A DNA stretch of 64,000 nucleotides from Balaenoptera acutorostrata. Taxonomy: Eukaryota > Chordata > Mammalia > Artiodactyla > Balaenopteridae. Every line of letters begins with the position of its first letter. Position 1 is the stretch's first letter. Made by a program: the position numbers and the translations under genes. Below the pieces are notes generated by a model. That model made no database searches. It was not told the origin of the DNA and was given only the letters and a program-made list of their open reading frames with translations. Positions 43,711 to 54,640 of the stretch are shown piece by piece. The DNA is taken from positions 43,693,641 to 43,757,640 of the forward strand of contig NC_080074.1 of NCBI RefSeq assembly GCF_949987535.1. The letters run 5' to 3'.

Positions 43711-43769
43711 TTATTCCTTTCATGGATCTTGTCTTTGATGTCGTATTTAAAAAGGCATCACCATACCTG

Positions 43770-44200
43770 GGGCGGTTTCCTTTCAGGAGTCTCTGCTCCA
43801 GTAAGCTGTGACTCCCTTTATTCTCCTACCTGTCTCTCCAGTCTTGAGGGCAGCAGTTTGCCCTGTGTCCTCCCCTCTCTTATGGATCCAAGAAGAGTTA
43901 TTGCTTTTTCAGTCTGTTCAGCTTTTTACCTGTTTTTAGTAAAAACAAAAGGATGGAGTGGCAAATTCCAAGCTCCTGACATGAAGAACCGGGAACCAGC
44001 AGCCTTCCAGTTCACTGAATTTTCACAAACGTATATATCTGTGTATACACAGCCACCACCAAGATAAAGCTGTGGAATGTTGCAACACCCCAGAATGTTT
44101 GCTCATGCCCCTTCTCAGGCCAACCTTACCCCACCCTGTCCTGAGATAACCACCATTTTAACGATTCCAAGAGTTTGCAATTTTAACCAGTAGCTCAAGT
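43770..44200 (-). mobile_element. Further old L1 3'-region fragments
   Basis: 'CTTGAGGGCAGCAGTTTGCC', 'GATCCAAGAAGAGTTATTGC', 'CTGTTCAGCTTTTTACCTG' and 'GGAGTGGCAAATTCCAAGCT' match complementary L1 UTR text. 'CCTGAGATAACCACCATTTT' belongs to another L1 3' block. The order differs from the neighbour, so it is a separate insertion or a rearranged element. Confidence 0.6.
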
Positions 44201-44568
44201 GATCTGGACGTGTATGCCTTTCTTCATCTTTTGAAAATTAGTGGATTTAGTACCATGGTCAGGAAAAACTCACCTGTAGTTCTAAGGCTGAAACTATTCA
44301 ATAGTAGAAGTAGTCACATAATTAATAAACTTAACACCCCTATCAAAATAATCTTCCCCAGAGATCTAGGAAACCCTAAATCCAGAGGGGGCTGCCAGGC
44401 ACAGAAAGTCATGCCTAGAATGTGACTGGTGAAAAGAAGACTGACGAAAAAGTAATGCTAGGGTGTTTGGTGGTGTCTTATGAAAACTTTCCTTGAAAGT
44501 AGGAAGTTTTAATATCTGTCAAGCGCTGCTATACAGGTGGAGGGTATTTTGATTCCGTAAAATCTATT
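44201..44568. other. Unassigned interval
   Basis: No repeat or exon was recognised. Confidence 0.4.
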
Positions 44569-44569
44569 T

Positions 44570-44890
44570 CTTTAGCTAGAAACAGTAATAGTTAATATTG
44601 TTAGAGCATCTTAATTAATTCTCACAACAACCCTATTAAAATAAACTTTTCCCAGAAAACCAATATCAATTCTTTAGTTAGAAATATAATGCTGAACATT
44701 TTTTGACTGTTTCCTATGTGTCTGTTGTTGTGCTTAGTGCTTTAGATGGCTTGTCTTTTTTTCATTATTTCCATATTCAGAAGAGAGAAATAAGCACTAG
44801 TGAGCTTTCCCAAAGTCACTAATAGGTGGTAGATGAGCTTTGAATCCAACCCTAGTCTCAGCCATATCCTAATCACTTAGCTTCTGTGCT
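44570..44890 (-). mobile_element. MIR relics, probably two
   Basis: 'TTCTCACAACAACCCTATTA' (44617-44636) is the end of one short MIR piece. 'GTGCTTAGTGCTTTAGATGG', 'CTTTCCCAAAGTCACTAATA', 'GCTTTGAATCCAACCCTAG' and 'CCTAATCACTTAGCTTCTG' make a second, nearly complete MIR complement from about 44695. Confidence 0.78.
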
Positions 44891-45983
44891 GGACTCCTTC
44901 CCTAGAGAAAAACAACCCATTAATTTCTTCACTTGGTGGAACTCTGATGTCTTAAGATTATACAGTTTACTTGGTTTTAATATAAGTCTTTTGATGGAAA
45001 ATTTGGAGGTCTGAGTATTCATGACCATCAGAAGGCATAAACTCTTACTAGGTGATAACTTCCAACATAGGTTCATAAATTGGCATTCTGGTTTATACAT
45101 CAGAATCTTGTGAGTTTGAGCAATGTGTAAATGGGCCCCTAGAGGGCTGAACAGCTCTGTGTACCATGATTAAAATTAAGTTTCAAAACTTGAAAACCTG
45201 AGGATAATAGCTGACCCCAGGTAATTTTGCCATGGTATTATCAGCAAAGTAAGTTCCATTTCCTAATTATCTCCCTGCTCCAGCCCCACAAGAGTTTCTT
45301 TCTGTACTAAAGGATTTATACACTTAGTTTTTCTTACTTCACTTGAAAATTCCAAAGAAGGAATATAGATTCAAGAGAAAAATGTATTCTTTCTTTGCTT
45401 TCGTCATTAAAATATACATACAAGGATGGTGAATATTAGTATTTAAAGATCTGGTCCCACTGTTTTATTGGTTGTACCATAAAATGTGGTGGAAAAAAAA
45501 ATCACCTCAAGGATTCCTAGGCAGGCCTAATTTCTTTTGGAAACAAGAGTTACAGATTCCATAATCTCCCTTCATGAATAACTCCAATTCCTTTTGCTTA
45601 AGCAAAATCCAAGTGTACTCTCATAAACAGCTGACCAATACCAGTCTTTTTTTTTTTTTGCTTTCAATCACATTTCAGCTCAGAGCACACATGCTCCTTT
45701 TTAGATAGGTCTTTTAGCACTCACAGAGAAGGAACAAATGCCCTTTTCACTGTAACACCTTCCCTTAGCTTTAACCTTGAACTCCATCTGTGGGATCTGG
45801 CATTCATCAGTATAAAGGGGAGTTTGATCGCATTGTCAGCAGTAACTCTATAGCATCAGGCTACTAATTCTTTTGGGTCTATCCACGTTAAGGTAAATGC
45901 ACTCTTATGGCCTGTGAAGCAAAATAATAGGGACTTAGGAGCTCCCATATCCATTTAGAATTTATTCAGCCATCTAGTCGTTA
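44891..45983. other. Unassigned interval
   Basis: A T11 run lies at 45649-45659. No exon or named repeat was recognised. Confidence 0.4.
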
Positions 45984-45984
45984 T

Positions 45985-46102
45985 TCCACTAGAATGTATG
46001 CTCCATGAGTACAGGGATTTTTATCTGTTTTTGATCACTGTGTTTACTAGTATCTGGTACATAATAAGTACTCAATAAATATTTATTGAATGAATTGATT
46101 CA
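45985..46102 (+). mobile_element. L2 LINE 3' terminus
   Basis: 'TAGAATGTATGCTCCATGAG', 'TACAGGGATTTTTATCTGTT' and 'AATAAGTACTCAATAAATAT', then 'TTATTGAATGAA', are the standard L2 end. Confidence 0.9.
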
Positions 46103-46403
46103 TCCATCCATCCTTCCAATGATTACCACCCCTCAGGAAAGGTACATGCATCTTTAGGTGCATAGAAGGAAAAATATTGGTTTCCTCTAAGATGACTAAA
46201 AAGCAGCTCTCCTGCTCTGCCATTTCACACAGCTCGAACAAGTACTAAAGTATATCAGACTACTGCATTTTTCTCTTTATTTAACCATCCTGCTGCCAAA
46301 AAAAAAAAGTTATTCTTCTGGTGAAGATCATTTAAGCGACTGTATATTTGCCAAACAGCAGTTTTGGTAAATTTTCACTCAGCAGCACCGGTATGTTCTT
46401 TTT

Positions 46404-46754
46404 TTTTATAAATTTATTTATTTATTTATTTTTGGCTGTGTTGGGTCTTTGTTGCTGCAGGTGGGCTTTCTCTAGTTGCGGCGAGCGGGGGCTACTCTTC
46501 GTTGCGGTGCGTGGGCCTCTCATTGCGGTGGCTTCTCCTGTTGCGGAGCACGGGCTCTAGGCGCGCGGGCTTCAGTAGTTGTGGCACGCTGTCTTCAGTA
46601 GTTGTGGCTTGAGGGCTGCAGAGCACAGACTCAGTAGTTGTGGCGCACGGGCTTATTTGCTCCTTGGCACATGGGATCTTTCCGGATTGGGGCTCGAACC
46701 CGTGTCCCCTGCATTGGCAGGCGGATTTTTAACCACTGTGCCATCAGGGAAGCC
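46404..46754 (-). mobile_element. CHR-type SINE, older subfamily
   Basis: The complement of the head (CCACTGTGCCATCAGGGAAG) ends near 46752. Older-type diagnostics include GCTCTAGGCGCGCGGGCTTC. The TSD is imperfect: CCGGTATGTTCTTTTT (46388-46403) and CCGGCTTGTTCTTTTT (46755-46770), two mismatches. Confidence 0.96.
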
Positions 46755-46770
46755 CCGGCTTGTTCTTTTT

Positions 46771-47940
46771 TAATTCCAGCTTTCATTCATGGAAATACCA
46801 ATTCATCTATGATTATTCAATAATCAAGGGAGTTATTTACCCCTGAAATGAGTTTGATTTACTAGTAAGATAGGTAAGTCATGAACAGAGGAATCAGTCT
46901 TTAAAAGGGCACTTTTCCATTGAATGGATATTTAAAATCTGTTGGATTAAAGGAAGGATGGGAAGATAATGGCAGAGAGGACTTTTGTGCAGCTCAGGTC
47001 CCACCCAGCTTCCCCTGTTCCACCGAGTAGCGATGGTGGTGATCACATCCCGTCTCTATCGAGCACTGCTATTAGGTCATAAGCAAGTAGAGATAGATGG
47101 CTAGCTGTGTCTGGGTCTCCGTGGGTCATTTTTGATTGTTAACTGTTGCAACTCTCACCACCTAACTTCAACCCCATCACTTCCTCTCTGGTGTATCCTT
47201 TATCAAGTTTCATTGCCTGGGAGCTCTAGGATACCACTCTAATACATGCCACCTTGTGTTGTTGAATCCTGCACAGACCTGGAAGATGAGCATATTCTTA
47301 GATGTACTAAACAATTCTGCATGGTGCGAACTGGAGGTGACCAGGGCTAGACAAGGGGAACAGGAGTTCAGTAACTCCATGCCCTAACTGGTTGTCATTG
47401 AAGCCACTGTTGCCACAGAAACGGGGAAATGCTTAAATTCCAAGTCTTATTTGCAAATCCCAAGGCTTTTCCTTTACTGACAGTGGAAGTAATTATGCCA
47501 ATAGCTCAAAGACATATTCTTATGGAATCTTATACGTCAAACTCCTTGCAAAGCCAAATCTTCATGGATCATTCAAATTAATTAATATTGAGTGGTAATT
47601 GCTGCTGAAAATTCAGGGCTTCATGTATGGCAGGATTTCATTTTATCATTACTCTGGGGTTAGGTCAGTAGATTAGCGTGCGCTGGGACGCATTGTTCAC
47701 AATGATGAAGTGAATGCACTGAAATGGAAGATAGGAACATTATTACCATAGAATGCTATGTTAGCCTGCCAGTAAACATAGTCGGCCTCAGCTTCACTTT
47801 ACTGACTCTGTGGGGATTCTGCTCTTGGTGTGTGCAGATAAAGCATCTCCTATGGGACCAGGTCTTATCTTTTGAACTCGGATTCCATCATTCATAGGAA
47901 AGAACCCTGTGCCAGGCCCACAGTCATATTCACAGACTGC
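46771..47940. other. Unassigned, repeat-poor interval
   Basis: No named repeat was recognised. The stretch 47400-47800 is rich in homeodomain-like words such as ATTAATTAATATTGAG and is a candidate conserved non-coding element. Confidence 0.4.
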
Positions 47941-47944
47941 AGTG

Positions 47945-48545
47945 TCATGGTTAAGAACTCAGATGCCACAGTAAGGCTGCCCAGGGCTCTAAACTGGTTC
48001 CTCATTTAAACTAGCTGTGTGACCTCAGACGAGTGCCTGAACCTCTCTGAATCTCTGTAATGTCAGGGGAATAACAGCACTTATTGCATAGGATTGTTAA
48101 ATAACAAAAATTCAACTGAGTAAATTTAAGGATCAAATTGACTTTATTAAACAATCATGAATTGGGCAGCATCCATCTGGCAAATAGAAAAGAGCTTCAC
48201 TGGGCTGTAGAAAAGGAAAGATTTTGTGGAAAGGGGGAGGAAAAGGAAATTATTAGCAAAGAATGGATTGTTTCAGGCAAGGTTGCCCTCCTAAGGGGAA
48301 CAGAAGGGCCCATGGGCCGGATTACCTCTCTTAGTGCTGACCAGGTAATTCCAGCTTGACTGGTTAAAGGTTACATTCCTGGGGGGTTGAGACTGCAATT
48401 AGTTTAGGTATTAAGCACAAGGGACTCCATTTTGGATCTGCTGTCTGCTTTTTAACAGGATTAAATGAGATAATGCATTTGTCATGCTGGCCATTGTACC
48501 TGGAATTCAGGAAGTACTCAATAAATCTTAGCCATTATGTTATTA
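47945..48545 (+). mobile_element. MIR SINE, split by a solo LTR
   Basis: The left part ('AGCTGTGTGACCTCAGACGA', 'GAACCTCTCTGAATCTCTG', 'TTATTGCATAGGAT') and the right part ('TAAATGAGATAATGCATTTG', 'CAGGAAGTACTCAATAAATC') form one MIR once 48095-48461 (the LTR plus one TSD copy) is removed. Confidence 0.9.
48095..48457 (-). mobile_element. Solo LTR with 4-bp TSD
   Basis: The ends are TGTTAAA and TTTAACA, a perfect 7-bp inverted pair with TG...CA termini. Flanks are GGAT (48091-48094) and GGAT (48458-48461), a 4-bp TSD as typical of class I (gamma-like) endogenous retroviruses. AATAAA on the minus strand (TTTATT at 48143-48148) places the poly(A) signal near the minus-strand 3' end, as expected for that orientation. 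No internal genes accompany it. The family is not named. Confidence 0.85.
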
Positions 48546-49003
48546 TTGTTCATTGGGGAAAAGAGTTTGAAAGGGAAATGAGGCTAGAGAAAAGTGGGAG
48601 ATGGGAGGAATTTTGAGAAAGACAGACAAACTATCTTTATATTTCTTCATTTTTAACCAATATTTATTGAGTAATCACTCTGTGCCATGCTCTATTCTAT
48701 GCATTTGGAATATGGTAGTGGAGAAAATAAGTATTTCTGCTCTTGTGGAGCTTACCGTCTACTGAGGAGACAGTTAATAAGCAGTAAACACAATAACTAA
48801 AGTATATCGTATATTAGAATTTGATAAGTGTCATACAAAAAGAAGAAAGTGAAGTATAGTAAGAGGAGTCAGGAGCGCTGAGGCGAGGGGAGTGGGGCTA
48901 GGTGAAATCTCGGATTCTGCTCATAACCAAAGTGGGGTAACCCCGCTGTTCAGACTGTGAGCCCTTAATGCGGCTGGATTTGTTTCTATCAAGAGCACCA
49001 AAC
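48546..49003. other. Old unnamed repeat and unassigned sequence
   Basis: The stretch 48645-48920 ('CTGTGCCATGCTCTATTCTA', 'GCTCTTGTGGAGCTTACCG', 'GAGACAGTTAATAAGCAG') is a widespread old mammalian repeat that I cannot name. The rest is unassigned. Confidence 0.45.
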
Positions 49004-49004
49004 A

Positions 49005-49205
49005 AAAAGCAAACGTTGACTGAAAATTCACTCTGTGCCCCACACTGTTCTAAGAGCATCAGATAGGATACTTTTTAAAATTCCAACAACAGACAGACAG
49101 ACATTGTTATTACCTACATTTTACAGAAGGGAGATCTGAGGAACAGAGAAGTTAAGTAAATTGACAAAGATGACAGAGTTCATTAGTATCTAAACTTAGG
49201 GCAAC
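49005..49205 (-). mobile_element. MIR SINE
   Basis: 'CCACACTGTTCTAAGAGCAT', 'ATTTTACAGAAGGGAGATCT', 'GAGAAGTTAAGTAAATTGAC' and the following text are the MIR complement. A (CAGA)n of four units sits at about 49090-49104. Confidence 0.82.
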
Positions 49206-49523
49206 TAAGTTCTACCATACCCACAAAGCAGTGAGTTGATGTCAAAATGTAGAGACCCTGACATAATTTCAGGCTGCTGGGACAACTTGGCGTTTCAAAA
49301 TAACAAAGTAAGCCTCAAATCCAATCATATCTGAATTTCCCTTCTCCCCTTTTTAAAGTGTAAATACTTTTAAGGTAAAATATGTTATCAGATATTCATA
49401 TGATGACTGCTTTACTTTAGTCATCCGTTGATAGAGAAAATACAAAATGGTTAAAAGGGACTAAGTGACTATGAATTCAGTAAGTGTTTTAAATCCATTT
49501 GTATTATTATTCATCTCAACAGT
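49206..49523. other. Unassigned interval
   Basis: No repeat or exon was recognised. Confidence 0.4.
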
Positions 49524-49531
49524 CCCTACTT

Positions 49532-49540
<9 letters not shown>

Positions 49541-49605
<65 letters not shown>

Positions 49606-49867
49606 TGGCTGTGTTGGGTCTTCGTTTCTGTGCGAGGGCTTTCTCCAGTTGTGGCAAGTGGGGACCACTCTTCATCGCGGTGCGCGGGCCTCTCACCATC
49701 GCGGCCTCTCTTGTTGCGGAGCACAGGCTCCAGACGCGCAGGCTCAGTAGTTGTGGCTCACGGGCGTAGTTGCTCCGCGGCATGTGGGATCTTCCCAGAC
49801 CAGGGCTCGAACCCGTGTCCCCTGCATTGGCAGGCAGATTCTCAACCACTGCGCCACCAGGGAAGCC
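49541..49867 (-). mobile_element. CHR-type SINE, young subfamily, long tail
   Basis: It is full length with a perfect 17-bp TSD CCCTACTTAGGTTTTTT (49524-49540 and 49868-49884). The tail, read on the plus strand, is T31 (49535-49565, partly TSD) followed by nine ATTT units, the longest in the window. CpGs are well kept, so this is probably one of the youngest insertions. Confidence 0.98.
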
Positions 49868-49884
49868 CCCTACTTAGGTTTTTT

Positions 49885-50178
49885 ATTCAGAGAACAGATA
49901 TGTACTATACTTGGTGTACATATGGATTTGGGAATTCAAAGGTTTATGACCCATAGGTAAGGTCTTGAAATAAACTTTTGGTTAGATTTTTGTGGTTGTC
50001 TTTAATTGGGGATGGATGACACAGTTTAATAGGAGGGGAAAGGGAGACTTTGTTTTCTTCTATATCCGTTTTCTTAGATGGAATATTGTTTCTCTAAAGA
50101 AAGGATCCCAGTTGAGAATTCTCTGATTTGAAGCTGCATAAGCCTAGAAGCCTTCCTACCGGCAAACTTGTATGAAAT
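49885..50178. other. Unassigned interval
   Basis: No repeat or exon was recognised. Confidence 0.4.
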
Positions 50179-50179
50179 A

Positions 50180-50415
50180 TATAGTATATGGAGTTAGGAC
50201 TGAGTGTCAATCAAGACTGATCTGTGATTGTATCCTTAGCCACGTAACAGCTGGATAACCTCTCTGAGCTTCAGATTCTTTTTCTATGAAATAGGAATCA
50301 TCATCATCATCGTCATCTCTTGGGACTGTGAAAAGTAAATGAGATACTACAAGTAAAGTACTCATCATAATACTGGGCACACATGCAACATTCAATGAGT
50401 GTTATCAACATTACT
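50180..50415 (+). mobile_element. MIR SINE with (ATC)n
   Basis: 'TAACAGCTGGATAACCTCTC', 'GAGCTTCAGATTCTTTTTC', 'TATGAAATAGGAATC' and 'GTACTCATCATAATACTGGG' are MIR landmarks. An (ATC)n stretch at 50296-50313 has grown in the central 'ATAATAAT'-like region. Confidence 0.82.
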
Positions 50416-50813
50416 AATTAACAAAAAAGCCATTGATGTTCTTAGCAGTTGTATGAGAGATGAACTTGTAGACTAAGGACAAATGATCGAAGTGAGTAGC
50501 TAGCTGGCTTTGGTTATAACTTTTTGCATTCAACACAGCAAAACCTCAGGCAACTAGTGATCAGATGTGTTTTCACCCTCAAGCATTCTGAATAGAAAAA
50601 GAAATAGAGACATTTGTAGTAGGAAGAAAGCGCTTTTAAACAACTAGCATGAAAATAGTGCAGAAGAACCAAAGGCCAGTGGGCCATGCTTGGTCTGTTT
50701 TCTGACTAGAAGGAAGAGAAGGTAAAGCATATGCTAATTAGTGATGTCTATCTGCAGAGAAGTCAAGGAAAACAGGAGACAGAAGCAAAAGAAAGAAGGA
50801 AAGGGGAAAAAGA
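50416..50813. other. Unassigned interval
   Basis: The purine-rich stretch 50755-50815 is low in complexity. No exon was recognised. Confidence 0.4.
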
Positions 50814-50814
50814 A

Positions 50815-51235
50815 ATACAGGTTCCTTCTGTTACCTGCAAGTAGAAAATTCCTGTGAAACCTTTCGTGAACCAAAATGGTGTGAATCGAAACAGCAATTA
50901 TCTTAGGACACATCTTGCTAACAGATGCACAAAATAAATCGAGATGTAGCACAGATGCTCACAGACACAGTTCAAAGCGATGGCAGCTTGATGGTGAGAT
51001 GCTGAGTGCAGTTCCTGGGGAAGGGGTTTTGTGGTGCTACTCTCACTGCACTGCCTCTCTAACGGCTCCCTGCAAAACAAACACTGAATGCTCTTCTCGA
51101 TTTTCACCTTGTCCTGTAAAGGGAAAATCCTCTTCAGATTTCTTTCGGTTAGGAAAACGGGTACTAAAGTAGGTCTTTCGTAAAAGTGAAGTGGTATAAA
51201 GCAAACTTTTGAACAGCGGGGATACCTGTAGGAGG
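50815..51235. repeat. Interspersed repeat with similar terminal blocks (family unknown)
   Basis: The left block 'CTTTCGTGAACCAAAATGG' plus 'TGTGAATCGAA' (50859-50890) and the right block 'CTTTCGTAAAAGTGAAGTGG' plus 'TATAAAGCAAAC' (51175-51206) are diverged direct copies. Between them lie CG-richer segments ('AAGCGATGGCAGCTTGATGG', 'AAAGGGAAAATCCTCTTCAG') that feel familiar as an old mammalian repeat. I cannot name it. Confidence 0.5.
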
Positions 51236-51478
51236 GAATAGAAGCTGTGGCCCTGATGGTAGCTCAGAGGCAGCTGGGTGACAGGTGCGAGATATCTGAT
51301 GGGGTGTAGGTTAGGGGGAGAATGGAGCCAGCAAAGAAGACAAAGATGGCAGAACAGTGCTCCTGTTTGGCTGGTGTTTCATCAACCCTTAAAGGAACAG
51401 GCAGTTTGCATTTTCTACTCCTTGGGTCCGGTAGTATCTGGAAATGATGGCATAAAACACCTTTGTAATAATTACGAT
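51236..51478. other. Unassigned interval
   Basis: No repeat or exon was recognised. Confidence 0.4.
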
Positions 51479-51479
51479 T

Positions 51480-51625
51480 GTCTAATCAGTGTTTATTATG
51501 TGCTAGGCATGTTTTTCATTTCTCATAAAGTAGATTATCCCTATTTTATAGATGCAGAAATGAAAGCTTAAAGAGATTAAGGCCACTCAACAAATAAGTA
51601 GAAAATACACTAGAGTCTCCTGCAT
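51480..51625 (-). mobile_element. MIR SINE
   Basis: 'TTTATTATGTGCTAGGCATG', 'CCCTATTTTATAGATGCAGA' and 'GAAAGCTTAAAGAGATTAAG', then 'GCCACTCAACAAATAAGTAG', are the MIR complement. Confidence 0.85.
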
Positions 51626-51639
51626 ATTTCATCCCTTCA

Positions 51640-54208
51640 TAGCTCTTAGACTAAAAACAAAAAAAATGCTGCTCTTTTGTTTTTTTCTGTTTGCCAGAGT
51701 AAACAACCAACTTTTTGAAACAAAGTCAAAAAGATAGCTATCAAATGCTACAGATCTGGCATTTGATAATTTTCAGTTAATTATGAATGGCATTTGTTTA
51801 ACATTTAGGCAATTTGAAAAGGGGTTATTGTGTATTAGCAGCATTAGCAGCAAGGCTCATTTTTTCTAAGCCCCTGGAACTATGAGTCAAGGTAAATAAA
51901 GGTCCCTTGGTTAGAAAAGGGCACCAAACAAGCCTTTGAAAAGTAGTTCAACTTGACTTTGACTTATTGTATCCTTGGGAACTTGCCCAGTTTCAAGGTG
52001 AGACTATTGAGACAGGAAGTACAGATGACAGGATAGATTACGGGGTTCCAGTTAAATCCTCATATAGAAAGGCTGAAACTATAAGGGAAGTTAGCCATGA
52101 CCTCCAAAGATAAATTAAGCAAAAGTTAGAATTGAATTGTGACTTGAAATTCTCCAGTCTCTCCTTTACCAGAAAATGAGTGACCAAATAATAAATGTAT
52201 TTCCTCTGAACACTCCCTAGCAAGTTGTCTTGTAGACACCTAAAAAAACCCTGAAGTATCGATACCATATTAATTAATTCTGTCCAAATTCCACTGATGT
52301 TAAAAAGAAAATAAAAACCATCCACTGATGTTAAAAAATAAAACCAGTTGCCTATTACCTGGTTAATTGATGACATTTGTCTACCTATAACAATCTGCAT
52401 TTTGAGAAGCTGGTATATTGTCATATAATACAAAGAACTATGGCATGAGGGGGAAAATGTTGCATGTGAAGAAGGGCAAATAGACAAGTTCTAAGGTTCA
52501 ACTTTCAACTCCCCTTTGTTTTCAGTTTTAGTTTTAGTTTTCAGGTCCTAATCTTAGCACTGGCTTCTATTTTTGTTGACCAGGCGAAAGAAACTGGGGA
52601 GCTTGGTGGCAAATCAGAGTCAAGAAGGGAGATCATTTGAAAATATAGGTAGGAAATAACTTGCCTCTAGACAATCCAGCTCATGTTTTCCTTCGAGCAG
52701 AGCTTGCATCAGCCCATCCTCCCTAAGTCATTTCAAAGTGACGTTCCGGACATTCAGTTTTGCAGAGAATACCTTTCCTTTTCTCCGGTGGAATAAGATG
52801 TGTCTGAGTTGCCAGGAGCAGGGTCCTTTTCTCCCTCCACATGGCTAGAAGAGCAAGAGTTTTTTGTAAGCAGATAATTCAGCTCTAGTGGTCGGTTTGA
52901 TTCAATTAGTGATGGAGCTAACTTCAATTTCCACATTCCAGAAGGAGGGGTTGCCCTTTTCACACTGAGGCAACAGACCATGATCCTGACTAGTGTGATC
53001 ATTTCCTTGTAATTAAAGTGAAGGCTCAGACAGCGATCCTTGAGGAAGGAGCCAGTGCCCACGTACACAAATACATTTGTCCAGCTGACCTCTAGCCAGC
53101 AGAGAGCATCTGAGCCAGGAAATACTTAGCACGTATAGATGTGCCAAGCACTAAAGTAGGGTGTGTTTCTTTAATAAGTAGGTGACTAATTCACTGGACT
53201 CAAGGTCTAATGTCCACAGACATATTTCCCGTGTACTTTGAGGCATTTTAAGGCATTGCTAGACTAAACCATTGGAAGTTTGGAGATTTGTGGTGCCTTC
53301 TTTCCTGTGTTTACACATGAGCTCATTCTTGCGGATATATATAGAATTGATGATTCTTTCCGGCATTATTAGATATTGTTGTTTGGATAGCAACTCAGGG
53401 TAGGGAAAGACAGCCAGAGCATTAAATGCACCCATGCCACAGTAGTAGGCAGGCCAGAGACAGAAAGTTAGGATGTGCAGTTCCCATCAGCATTTGGAAT
53501 GTTTATACAGATAACCAAGCCCTTTGGAGAAAGTAGAGATCAACCCTTGGCTGCCAGTGGGCATGTGCAAATATATGTATTAAGATGGAAAGGCAGGAAG
53601 CAAGGGCCGTGTCTATTAGGTTATAGGACCTAAGGGCTAAAACAACCCTGATTCCCAGAGTAGGTAACTAATACTTATTTTTAGAAAACTGGCCTCACAT
53701 GCACTGGGTGTGAAAAAGTACCCAAGACTCTCCTAGGCCCCCGCTGCCAGGAAATCTAACCAAGGGAGCCAGTCATTCTTTCTCAGAGACCAGCCTTTTT
53801 TAGGGCAGAAGAATGAGTCAGTATAATCGCAGTCACCTGGAAATAAAGTGCACACAGAGCTGCTTTTGTTCTCCGAGTGAAATCTTCCAAAAGGGATGCA
53901 TTACTTTCCTAGCTCTCCTCCCTAAAAGGAAAACAGTTTTATGTAATATTTCCTGCACTATTTTGTTATAACTTTCTAAAAAAAAGTCACTTGTGATTTT
54001 TATGAACATGTAAAAATAAAGGCTAGTACCTCGCTCTACCCTCTATTCCATGAAGACACTCATCTGTGTCTTGACCTTTTTTCATTTAAATAGTACAAGA
54101 GCTGCACAGAGAACGGACACTTTCAATCTAATAGAGGTTCTACTAGACTTAAAACCTTAGCTCTTTTTTCTTTTTTAAAAAAGTACTTTTCTGAAGTAAC
54201 TCATCATT
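51640..54208. other. Long unassigned, repeat-poor interval
   Basis: No named repeat was recognised in about 2.5 kb. A minus frame of 149 codons (52038-52487) is the longest outside repeats, but it is Leu/Ile/Phe-rich with no family resemblance and contains part of a 31-bp tandem duplication (52290-52337). The stretch 51670-51960 is the best conserved-element candidate. No splice-bounded exon could be defended. Confidence 0.4.
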
Positions 54209-54225
54209 AAAAAATTTGGTCTGAA

Positions 54226-54426
54226 TTAGGAGTATGGAATTAACAGATACAAACTACTATACATAAAATAGGTAAGCAACAAGGATTTACTGTACAGCAC
54301 AGGGAAGATTAGATTCAATATCTTGTAATAACCTATAATGGAATATAACCGGAAAAAAATAACTGAATCACTATGCAGTACACCTGAAACTAACACAGTA
54401 TTGTAAATCAACTACACTTCATTAAG
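54226..54426 (+). mobile_element. 5'-truncated artiodactyl/cetacean-type L1 3' end
   Basis: 'AATATCTTGTAATAACCTAT', 'CAGTACACCTGAAACTAACA' and 'TTGTAAATCAACTACACTTC' are the sense L1 3' UTR. Flanks AATTTGGTCTGAA (54213-54225) and ATTTTGGTCTGAA (54430-54442) are a near-perfect TSD. It is the same family as 30929-31193 in the opposite orientation. Confidence 0.93.
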
Positions 54427-54442
54427 AAAATTTTGGTCTGAA

Positions 54443-54630
54443 CCCTTACTGTTTTTGAAGAAAGGGACTGATCACTTTTAGTGCTGCTGTAAATATTATG
54501 GTTCAGTGACCCAGTGTTCTGTTGTGTATCTCCAGCTGGATCAAGTTCACATCCCAGAGAGCTCTGTGCCCCCATGGTGAGAGGAGGGGAAGGGGAGGGG
54601 AACAGGAATCCCTGGAGGGGCAGCACCAAG
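54443..54630. other. Unassigned interval
   Basis: A purine-rich patch is at 54578-54605. No gene was recognised. Confidence 0.4.
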
Positions 54631-54640
54631 GAGTGTGTGA

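Larger units (their letters stand above)
41870..43769 (-). mobile_element. Old L1 3' portion (L1M), with two nested SINEs
   Basis: From 3' UTR complement ('TTGTACATTCTATGGGTTTG', 'GGAATCATGTAGTATGTAGC') into complementary ORF2 C-terminus ('CTACTGAAGGACATCTTGG', 'CTTTATCAGATATGTC', 'GAAGTCCAGCTTATCAATTA'), about 1.23 kb of L1 is collinear once the SINEs at 42134-42418 and 42839-43197 and their TSDs are removed. It ends abruptly at 'CACCATACCTGG'. Family naming within L1M is uncertain. Confidence 0.92.

Noticed and set aside
52038..52487. 149-codon minus-strand ORF
   Set aside because: No recognisable family, AT-driven composition, a non-triplet tandem duplication inside, and no supporting neighbours or splice context.
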